Virus record (IMG/VR): IMGVR_UViG_3300033553_000352
Coordinates: 1-21,164 of that record
Origin: a virus
Strand: one strand, 5' to 3'
Length of the DNA: 21,164 nucleotides
Position numbers and translations under genes: made by a program. Numbering within the stretch: the stretch's first letter is position 1; the number at the start of each line of letters is the position of its first letter. The notes beneath the pieces are model-generated. The model had not been told where the DNA came from and did no database searches. It saw only the letters and a program-made list of their open reading frames with translations. Shown piece by piece: positions 15,513 to 21,164 of the stretch.

Positions 15513-16196
15513 TTAATTCTTTACACTAATAATACCTGTTGAAGCAAAAGTCTTAATAAGTCTTTTCCTAAAAATAGATGGAACAGAAACATCGTACCAA
15601 AAACTGACCGTGAAGGCTCTATGGAATATATGCGTTGGGATTTGACTACTATCTAAATTCACATCTGCCCCACCAATTTTAATATCTCTTATTCCGGCTA
15701 ATTCTAGATGAGCATTTAGACTTATAAAACAAGCCTTCAAAAAGTTATATATCAAAATTACTTCAAACGTATTTTCAGAAGTTATCATAAGTTGGTAGGT
15801 TGCGTTAAACCGCTTCGTGTACCTTCCTTGATAATATTCGTTCGCCATATCGTCAGTAGAAATTTCTGGGTCATTAGCTCCCTCATCCGCTCCGATATTT
15901 AAAGGATTTCCGGTTTCACTCGGTAATAGGATATGAATACAGCCTGTTTTAGCAACCTCCATATTATATCCTAAAAATACCTGCACGGATTGGTTTATGA
16001 ATAATTCTTCGGCTTGAGTAAAGAAATTAAAAGTTTCCCACTTTATCAATCTCTCATTTTCATCCTTATTAAAAAAGTGAGACAACATAGTTTCCTCTTT
16101 AGGATTGTTTACCCAATCTTCTTTAATCAATTTCATTATTCCGTTCAGAGTATCATACAATAATACCTCCGGCATTATAAGTCCGTTAGATGCCAT
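15513..16196 (-). CDS. Tail terminator/sheath terminator-like neck protein
   Basis: 227 residues. The N-terminus MPEVLLYDTLNGIMKLIKEDW (residues 8-28) is the first helix, typical of tail-terminator proteins. Strands and helices around YQLMITSENTFEVILIYNFL and LNAHLELAGIRDIKIGGADVN follow, ending with FTVSFWYDVSVPSIF. This 'helix, beta sheet, conserved FWYDV-type end' is the pattern of the ring that caps the tail tube/sheath and receives the capsid connector. Its ATG is 11 bases inside the preceding gp10-like gene. A second in-frame ATG at codon 8 is an alternative start. Position between the neck gene and the sheath fits the role. Moderate confidence, based on pattern and order. Confidence 0.6.
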   Translation of the reverse strand: MASNGLIMPEVLLYDTLNGIMKLIKEDWVNNPKEETMLSHFFNKDENERLIKWETFNFFTQAEELFINQSVQVFLGYNMEVAKTGCIHILLPSETGNPLNIGADEGANDPEISTDDMANEYYQGRYTKRFNATYQLMITSENTFEVILIYNFLKACFISLNAHLELAGIRDIKIGGADVNLDSSQIPTHIFHRAFTVSFWYDVSVPSIFRKRLIKTFASTGIISVKN

Positions 16197-16986
16197 ATCC
16201 TAAGTTTGCTAGTATTTCGTCAACCGTATTGTTAACCACTGTATCTACATCCGTTGCGGCTCTCGCAGCTGGAAGTAAATTATGCGCTTTTATTCCCTTG
16301 TGCATCCAAGAATTTTGGTCACTCTTTTCTCCTACTCTTCTGAAAGAAACGTAAGTGTTTTGAGTTGTTTTTCCGTATGCGGCTGTCTGTTTTGTTAATC
16401 CTTCGAAGATGCTATGCTTGTGCTTGTATTCCGGTATGTCTATATTTTTACTTGGAATTAAAATCCGGCTTCGCTTCCCTAATTTTTCGTATGGGTGAGG
16501 AATTTCGCTGCTAACTAATCCGGTATTGCTAGGCTTGTTTTTAACTATGTTGTAAATTGGTTTCGGCATTATTCCCGAAAAAGCAGCATTATCTCCTATC
16601 GTTGTTGGAACTCCCATTCTGAATGGAATAGTTAAATACCAACTGTACGTCACCGCCCCATTTTTATCGGTCTTTATAGAATACTTAACTTTTGAACTTT
16701 TCCTAAAACCCTCCTTCATATCAAAAGCGCTAGCACCTTTCTCTACCATATTCGCCAAAACTCCATTCAGCTTAATCGTTTTTGAGAATTGAGAGTTATC
16801 TATAATTTGAAGTCCATTAACATATTCGTTACGTGAGCTAGTTAGTTGATTGGCTGCCTCTAGTCGCCAGTTACGATACATTTCTGTAGTTACGTTATTG
16901 ACTGCTTGAGAAACCATTAAATCAGCCGTATTTTGAGGCAGGCTGAATTCCTGTATTAAGTCATCTATGTCGATTTCTATTCTCAA
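16186..16986 (-). CDS. Neck/tail completion protein, HK97 gp10-like
   Basis: 266 residues. MVEKGASAFDMKEGF (residues 79-93) and FRRVGEKSDQNSWMHKGIKAHNLLPAA (C-terminal region) are the recognisable features of gp10-like neck proteins: the 'E.GA.A.DM' turn and the 'SW.H.G....N' element. The first ~60 residues are helical. The best start is a TTG at 16986-16984, giving a TTGA overlap with the zinc-protein stop. The next ATG is codon 24, which would remove part of the N-terminal helix, so an unusual TTG start is likely. In the phage this would join the head-side connector to the tail. It lies between the putative zinc protein and the tail terminator. Confidence 0.6.
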   Translation of the reverse strand: MRIEIDIDDLIQEFSLPQNTADLMVSQAVNNVTTEMYRNWRLEAANQLTSSRNEYVNGLQIIDNSQFSKTIKLNGVLANMVEKGASAFDMKEGFRKSSKVKYSIKTDKNGAVTYSWYLTIPFRMGVPTTIGDNAAFSGIMPKPIYNIVKNKPSNTGLVSSEIPHPYEKLGKRSRILIPSKNIDIPEYKHKHSIFEGLTKQTAAYGKTTQNTYVSFRRVGEKSDQNSWMHKGIKAHNLLPAARAATDVDTVVNNTVDEILANLGYGI

Positions 16987-17771
16987 AGTAGCTTCGTGTT
17001 ATCTATTAGGTTTTTGGTTTCTTCGTACTTTTGGTTATCAAACATATAATGAGCTTTCCTAGCTACACCGGAAATTGGCATTTCTGCTAACTCCTGTTCC
17101 GGTTTATTACATCCTTTAGTTTTTACTTTTAGAATATCCCTATTCATATCCAGAATATGGTAAGTTTGTAAATGCCTATACCTAATCGTCACAACGATTT
17201 CTTCTATCAATGTATTATATTGGGAGTTCATTTTTATCTGATAAGGCTTCTCTGGGTCTAAAGTATAGTCAGCGCCCTCTTCCAAATAATCTAAAGGAAC
17301 AGTATTTCCTTTAAAAAGCATTATGTCCTCAATTTCCGTTAACTCGTAATTTGTAAAGAAATAAACGATTCCGTCAATTTTCTTACTTCTTAGAATTTCG
17401 TTATGATATCCTTCAACATCCCTTAACGTTATTCTATCCATAAACGCTAAACGGTCAATTGCTCTCGCAGTTATCCTAGCTGTTCCGGCTGTCGTTTTAG
17501 TCCAGTTTTCATATTTAATATCTACGTTCAAACCCTGAACTACAACATTCGTTTCTACTCTATTGGAAAATAGCCATCCTAATCCTAAACAGTTATGGCA
17601 GTTTATTAAGGGTTGACCAGCGTTTTTTACGGCACACGGGCACTTATACGCCTTATCTACGTAAACATCATAACCTTTATCAAACACAAGTGCGTTAAAC
17701 CTTCTAGGCTCAAAATTCACCTGATGCTCTATGGCTTCTGGGCTAGTCTTAGAAACAACCGCTTTTTTCAT
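16983..17771 (-). CDS. Putative head-completion protein with CxC-x11-CxxC zinc site
   Basis: 262 residues. Cysteines C44, C46, C58 and C61 (KCPCAVKN and NCHNCLGLG) form a likely four-cysteine metal site close to the N-terminus, while the remainder is strand-rich (residues 75-215, including VVQGLNVDIKYENW and TIRYRHLQTYHILDM). The site resembles a small zinc ribbon rather than an enzyme. The gene follows the connector by one base and ends in a TTGA overlap with the gp10-like gene, so it is in the head-tail joining group. Its likely role is head closure or neck stabilisation, but that is inference from position. I cannot match it to a named family. Confidence 0.5.
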   Translation of the reverse strand: MKKAVVSKTSPEAIEHQVNFEPRRFNALVFDKGYDVYVDKAYKCPCAVKNAGQPLINCHNCLGLGWLFSNRVETNVVVQGLNVDIKYENWTKTTAGTARITARAIDRLAFMDRITLRDVEGYHNEILRSKKIDGIVYFFTNYELTEIEDIMLFKGNTVPLDYLEEGADYTLDPEKPYQIKMNSQYNTLIEEIVVTIRYRHLQTYHILDMNRDILKVKTKGCNKPEQELAEMPISGVARKAHYMFDNQKYEETKNLIDNTKLL

Positions 17772-17772
17772 A

Positions 17773-18570
17773 TTATAATACTCTCCAAGAAATTCCTAAA
17801 TATTCTGCCTTCAAGGCTTTTAGCTTTCCGGCTATTTCTTCAGCATATTGTCCAATTCTTCCTGAGAATGCTCCTTTTCCTCCACCCTTAGTAGTACTGT
17901 AAGTTTGAGAAATTCCGTCCAAAGATATGCTTTGATTTCCTATTCCGGCTCCATATATTAAATCTCCGGTAATAGATAACATTTGTACGGCTGCTAATTT
18001 TGCAACGGTATCTATTATATCATTCGGCATTTCATCCGCATTCCATCCGCTAATATATTTTATGTACCAATAGTTAGGAATATTCGAAGTACCGAAAAAT
18101 CCCATATGTGGCGTTATACCGGAAAATGTAAATGCATTTTGGGTCATCGCTGCCCCACCTTCCGTATTAGGTATCAAGTGAAGATTCCTAAACTTAGTTT
18201 TGTCTGTTCCTCTTTTTACGCTTAACCATTCAGCAGGATACATTACCTGTCGAATTTCATTTATTTTTCCTTCTAAAGATATTGGCGTATTTATTGGAAA
18301 AACAGTTTTAATATAACCCCATTGTTTAAATTCGTTTACATTAAAATCTTGATTCTCTTCTACTATTTGTCTGTTAAACTTTAGTGAAAGATAATCTTCC
18401 AACTCTTGCTGAGCTGCCAATATTTTCTGTTTAATCGTTTCATCAGATATGCTTCCTCCATTAGGATAGCATAACGGTATTCCGGTTAAATAGAGTTCAA
18501 CTAAGTCAGAAGGACTGATTAACAGTCCTTCGTTCTTAGTATAATTTATCTTTAGAGTTACACTGGGCAT
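17773..18570 (-). CDS. Head-tail connector, gp6-like
   Basis: 265 residues. The first helical block SDETIKQKILAAQQELEDYL (residues 42-61) and the late block DIIDTVAKLAAVQML followed by QSISLDGISQTYSTTKG are the typical 'helix bundle plus loop' of connector/adaptor proteins such as HK97 gp6 and SPP1 gp15 that bind below the portal. The middle, ~95-175, is strand-rich, an addition to the compact family length. It starts at ATG 18570-18568, overlapping the previous stop as TAATG, and precedes the other neck genes. The portal itself is not in this window, so it must be upstream in transcription. Moderate confidence. Confidence 0.65.
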   Translation of the reverse strand: MPSVTLKINYTKNEGLLISPSDLVELYLTGIPLCYPNGGSISDETIKQKILAAQQELEDYLSLKFNRQIVEENQDFNVNEFKQWGYIKTVFPINTPISLEGKINEIRQVMYPAEWLSVKRGTDKTKFRNLHLIPNTEGGAAMTQNAFTFSGITPHMGFFGTSNIPNYWYIKYISGWNADEMPNDIIDTVAKLAAVQMLSITGDLIYGAGIGNQSISLDGISQTYSTTKGGGKGAFSGRIGQYAEEIAGKLKALKAEYLGISWRVL

Positions 18571-19025
18571 TATGCTCTATCGTTAAGGAATTTAATCATT
18601 AATTTTTTGTTGGTTTTGAACTTCCTGTAAGTTGGCTCTTTAAATCCGGCTTCCTTAGCAAGCTCAATAAGTTCCTCTAGGCTTAAAGCTTCTAGGTCAT
18701 CTTCTTCCTCTTCCTCTTCTTCATTTTCTTTAACCTCCGCAGCCGGAACAACTGGTACATCCAATTTCTTATCGGCTTCTTTTTTAGGCTCGGTCTTAGG
18801 TTCAGTTTTAGGCTTTTTAGGCTCTTTTACTTCCTCTTCCTCTACAACCTCAATATCTCCTAATCTGGAGAAACTTCCGTCATATTTAGTGATTAGTAAT
18901 TCGGCAACTTTCGTTTCCACTTCAATCTCTCCATTTTCGCTAATTTGAGTTTCTCCAGCGTATGGCAGATTTAACTTCTTTCCAAATAATCCAGTGTTAT
19001 TTGTTTTTAAAATTTCTTTGGACAT
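18570..19025 (-). CDS. Acidic linker protein with C-terminal HeH/SAP/LEM-like motif
   Basis: 151 residues. An N-terminal ~55-residue strand-rich part (LFGKKLNLPYAGETQISENGE) is followed by a low-complexity charged stretch (residues ~62-112: alternating Lys/Pro/Thr/Glu, then a run of Glu and Asp). It ends in SLEELIELAKEAGFKEPTYRKF, then KKLMIKFLND, which looks like a small two-helix HeH, SAP or LEM motif, often nucleic-acid- or protein-binding. It is the first gene after the terminator and couples to the connector. Likely a head-decoration or head-completion factor, but this is inference. Acidic linkers may serve as DNA mimics or flexible spacers. Confidence 0.6.
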   Translation of the reverse strand: MSKEILKTNNTGLFGKKLNLPYAGETQISENGEIEVETKVAELLITKYDGSFSRLGDIEVVEEEEVKEPKKPKTEPKTEPKKEADKKLDVPVVPAAEVKENEEEEEEEDDLEALSLEELIELAKEAGFKEPTYRKFKTNKKLMIKFLNDRA

Positions 19026-19046
19026 AATTTTTAATTATTTGTTATA

Positions 19047-19084
19047 CAAAATAAAAGGGTGAAGATTTTTACGTCTTCACCCTT
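19047..19084 (-). terminator. Intrinsic terminator after the capsid gene
   Basis: AAGGGTGAAGA and TCTTCACCCTT form a perfect 11-base-pair stem (19055-19065 with 19074-19084) and an 8-base loop. In the transcribed direction the stem runs into a T-rich TTTTATTTTG tract. It lies 25 bases past the capsid stop and about 20 bases before the next start. Such partial terminators after the capsid gene help make the capsid mRNA more abundant than the downstream neck and tail genes. Confidence 0.88.
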
Positions 19085-19108
19085 ATAATAGTTGTTATGG
19101 TTTACTTC

Positions 19109-20608
19109 TTAAACCGCTTCACCAATATTCACGATTCTCACCATTTTCTTAGGTGCATACAAGAACGGTGTTCCGTATAGTAAAATCATAAATCGGTAGG
19201 CTGGAGAAAGTAGCGCTAAGTCCATTTTCATAAGCGGAGCAAGCTGCGCAAATTCGATAACCTCAGTATCCATTTGGAATAGGATAGCTTGGTCTGTATC
19301 AGGCACCCAACGGTTTCTATCTCTTACTACTCCGGCTCCAGCACCATCATAACCTACTTCTTTTTCGGCTTTAGATACTACATAGATTGGGTAATAGTCA
19401 GCAAGTGTAGCGCTCGCAGCACCTTTCTTGGAACGGTAGATAGCGTATGAAGTTGCAGGGTTTGAACCTCCACCGTCAGTGAAAGCTAAATCCGCAGAAC
19501 CACCATCGGTTATCGCTACAGCGGCACCAGGATTGATTACTGTTAAAGAAGATTCTCCGTATCGGTTTACAGCGGCAACAGCATAGAAATAACTTCCAGC
19601 ATCAGCAGCTTCGAACTTAGAACTTGTAGAGTCATTTGCAACAGCAGTAACACTTACAGCTTCTACTTTAGAAGGGGCACTTGGAGAAGTTGACCCAGTG
19701 GTAACTCTCTTTAAAGGTTTCTTGTTGAAGAAAATATCCCAGTTAAGTCCGATATTCCCAAATTGAGATTCGAATGACTTAACCCTTTGACCCATCACAC
19801 CCTCAGAAAGAGCATTCGTGTTAGGCTGGATAAATTTATTCCCGTAAAAGTTTTTCACGAAGTTGGAAAGAACTTTTGGTGGAGCAAACAGTTGGTTACC
19901 TAAACCGAAGTTTTGGATAATTCCGTTAGCTGAATCTTCAATCATAGTTTCCGTTAAAGCTTTACCTCTAGCGTCAATTACGATTTCAGAATTAAAGTAA
20001 GCATCCAGATTCTCATAACCGGAATTTCTTTGGTGTTGAGCCAAAAATCCGTTAAACTGTTGCGGTACCAACGCTTCATCACCGAAGTATAAAGACTTAT
20101 TAAGTTGGCGTAAAATCCACATTGTTCCGTTATTGATTTCTCTCTGAACAACGTTTCCAACGTGCGTGTTAACAAGGGTCATAGGGTGAGTAACAGACTT
20201 CACAACTCCCATAAACTTCACTAACTGAGCACGTCTAACATACGTACTATCTTCCTCGTTAGGTAGTTCACCTTCATTGTAGAAACCTCCACGCTCTTGA
20301 CCATAGTCAACAAGTTGGTTGTATTCTTCTACTGTGTTGTAAGCAGATTTTTTCGGCACTTGTTTCCAAAGAACAATATCGCTCTCTTTAAACGTTAAGT
20401 GCTTCAAAGTCTTATCAAGACTTTCTACTTTCAACGGAGCACCTGACGCTATGGAACTGTCGGAAGTTTCCCTTCCTGTAATGGACCCAGCCTCAAGTGC
20501 TTTTTGTAATTGGTTTAACTCTTCTTGGGAAGAGCCACCTGCGATTGATGCTTGCCCATTATTTGCAGCAGCTTTAGCATAATCGGCTAAATTTAATCCT
20601 GGTGTCAT
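19109..20608 (-). CDS. Major capsid protein with inserted Ig/FN3-like domain
   Basis: 499 residues. The first ~55 residues are Gly/Ala/Ser-rich and may be a processed arm. The core holds KFMGVVKSVTHPMTLVNTHV (131-150) and REINNGTMWILRQLNKSLYFGDE (156-178), and the C-terminus YRFMILLYGTPFLYAPKKMVRIVNI, an HK97-fold-like order. Residues ~306-425 form an insertion beginning SPSAPSKVEAVSVTAVAND, with GSYFYAVAAVNRYGESS and TSYAIYRSKK, clearly FN3/Ig-like strands. Such domains in other phages sit on the capsid surface and may bind host-associated glycans. It is followed by a strong terminator. The start ATG at 20608-20606 has AAGGAGT immediately before it, with an unusually short spacing. The 49-base gap upstream shows no promoter I trust. 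Confidence 0.85.
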   Translation of the reverse strand: MTPGLNLADYAKAAANNGQASIAGGSSQEELNQLQKALEAGSITGRETSDSSIASGAPLKVESLDKTLKHLTFKESDIVLWKQVPKKSAYNTVEEYNQLVDYGQERGGFYNEGELPNEEDSTYVRRAQLVKFMGVVKSVTHPMTLVNTHVGNVVQREINNGTMWILRQLNKSLYFGDEALVPQQFNGFLAQHQRNSGYENLDAYFNSEIVIDARGKALTETMIEDSANGIIQNFGLGNQLFAPPKVLSNFVKNFYGNKFIQPNTNALSEGVMGQRVKSFESQFGNIGLNWDIFFNKKPLKRVTTGSTSPSAPSKVEAVSVTAVANDSTSSKFEAADAGSYFYAVAAVNRYGESSLTVINPGAAVAITDGGSADLAFTDGGGSNPATSYAIYRSKKGAASATLADYYPIYVVSKAEKEVGYDGAGAGVVRDRNRWVPDTDQAILFQMDTEVIEFAQLAPLMKMDLALLSPAYRFMILLYGTPFLYAPKKMVRIVNIGEAV

Positions 20609-20657
20609 ACTCCTTTTGGTTTTTGTTTATAATTAATTTTCATTCTAATAATACTTG

Positions 20658-21164
20658 TTAATCTACAATCGTTATTCCACGTTCATTTTTTATACGCTGA
20701 ATAATATTTGCAGGAAGCGCTTTTGTTATTTCAAATGAAGCAGTAGCCTGTCCCATTTCCATATCGTAATTCCCTTTTTGGAAAGCCATTTCATCCACAA
20801 GGCTTAAAACCTCTTTATAATTTTGGCTCTTACTTAATACGTTTCCACCTTCATTAGAAGTTTGCGCCTTTTGGAAACTTTCTTTTTCTCTAACCAAATT
20901 AGCTTTAGTTAAGGATTTTCTAGGCTTTGGATGTCCACCAAGACTTCCAATTGCCTCGTTTGCCTTTCTAAGGCTCTCTACTATTCCGGTGTTACCTTTC
21001 TGAAGCTTATCGGCTAATTCAGTGTTAGCTTTGACTAGGATTTCATTTTGAGCCGTAATCATTTGATTTTGCTGCAGTACTCCTTTTACGAGTTGACCTA
21101 GCGCTCTAATGCCTTCAAAATTTTGAGCATTCGATTTTTGGATTTCCTTTTGAAGGATTTTAAC
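20658..21164 (-). CDS. Partial scaffold-like coiled-coil protein
   Basis: The frame is open all the way from the right edge to a TAA at 20660-20658, giving 168 visible residues. An internal ATG at 21062-21060 would give 134 residues. The 34 extra codons upstream (KILQKEIQKSNAQNFEGIR...) continue the same helical pattern without a stop, so the true gene starts beyond the window. The N-terminal visible half is coiled-coil-like with heptad-like leucines. A basic linker follows (GHPKPRKSLTKAN), and the C-terminus ends ALPANIIQRIKNERGITIVD. Position directly before the capsid gene and high helix content suggest a scaffold or prohead core protein. No protease motif is seen in this part. The role is inferred. 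Confidence 0.65.
   Translation of the reverse strand, partial: VKILQKEIQKSNAQNFEGIRALGQLVKGVLQQNQMITAQNEILVKANTELADKLQKGNTGIVESLRKANEAIGSLGGHPKPRKSLTKANLVREKESFQKAQTSNEGGNVLSKSQNYKEVLSLVDEMAFQKGNYDMEMGQATASFEITKALPANIIQRIKNERGITIVD

Noticed and set aside
20406-20424. Perfect 8-base inverted repeat with 3-base loop within the capsid gene
   Set aside because: A/T-rich, within coding sequence, and no U-run or gene boundary nearby; likely chance.
1-21164. Tailocin or extracellular contractile injection system instead of a phage
   Set aside because: Capsid, scaffold-like and head-tail joining genes are in the same operon as the tail genes.

Overview
This window is a compact, single-direction structural (morphogenesis) module of a tailed phage with a contractile tail (myovirus type). 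Every gene I can support is on the minus strand, so the natural reading order runs from high to low coordinates. I see no tRNA, rRNA, CRISPR, insertion sequence, integrase or other lysogeny gene, and no gap longer than about 85 bases between genes. G+C is roughly 37 percent, judged from sampled lines. A low-GC Gram-negative host, possibly Bacteroidota (Flavobacteriia-like), is suggested by the base composition, by the general look of the tube, chaperone and baseplate proteins, and by an OmpA-like domain in the baseplate hub. This host call is inference, not proof.

Layout in transcription order. Head: a partial scaffold-like coiled-coil gene running off the right edge (20658-21164), then the major capsid protein with an inserted Ig/FN3-like domain (19109-20608), then a strong intrinsic terminator (about 19047-19084). 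Neck: an acidic protein with a C-terminal HeH/SAP/LEM-like motif (18570-19025), a gp6-like head-tail connector (17773-18570), a CxC...CxxC putative zinc protein (16983-17771), a gp10-like neck protein (16186-16986), a tail-terminator-like protein (15513-16196) and a small basic protein (15264-15503). Tail: sheath (13657-15261), tube (13161-13646), two overlapping tail-assembly-chaperone ORFs (12768-13142 and 12518-12799) and a short tape measure (10592-12508).

Baseplate and injection apparatus: an N-terminal hub protein (9148-10599), a large fusion of M15 peptidase, hub domain and OmpA-like domain (7093-9147), a spike-like protein (6192-7100), a small protein of unknown function (5734-6192), a tube-initiator or distal-tail-like protein (5075-5734), a LysM-like plus gp25-like protein (4152-5078), an intact-looking staphylococcal-nuclease homologue (3802-4155), a possible 40-residue ORF (3676-3798), a J/gp47-like wedge protein (2544-3740), a small unknown protein (2212-2544), a gp7 or tail-protein-I-like protein with a jelly-roll-like half (524-2212), and a partial tail protein leaving the left edge (1-507).

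The genes are packed with stop/start overlaps (TAATG, ATGA, TTGA and an eight-base ATGANTAA type), which implies one long translationally coupled transcript broken mainly by the terminator after the capsid gene. The presence of capsid, neck and scaffold genes argues for a real phage rather than a tailocin or injection system. The most noteworthy points are the three-part hub enzyme with a peptidoglycan-binding-like tail, a nuclease embedded in the baseplate cluster, chaperone ORFs offset by +1/-2 rather than -1, and the apparent complete absence of GATC and CATG together with about threefold enrichment of CCGG.
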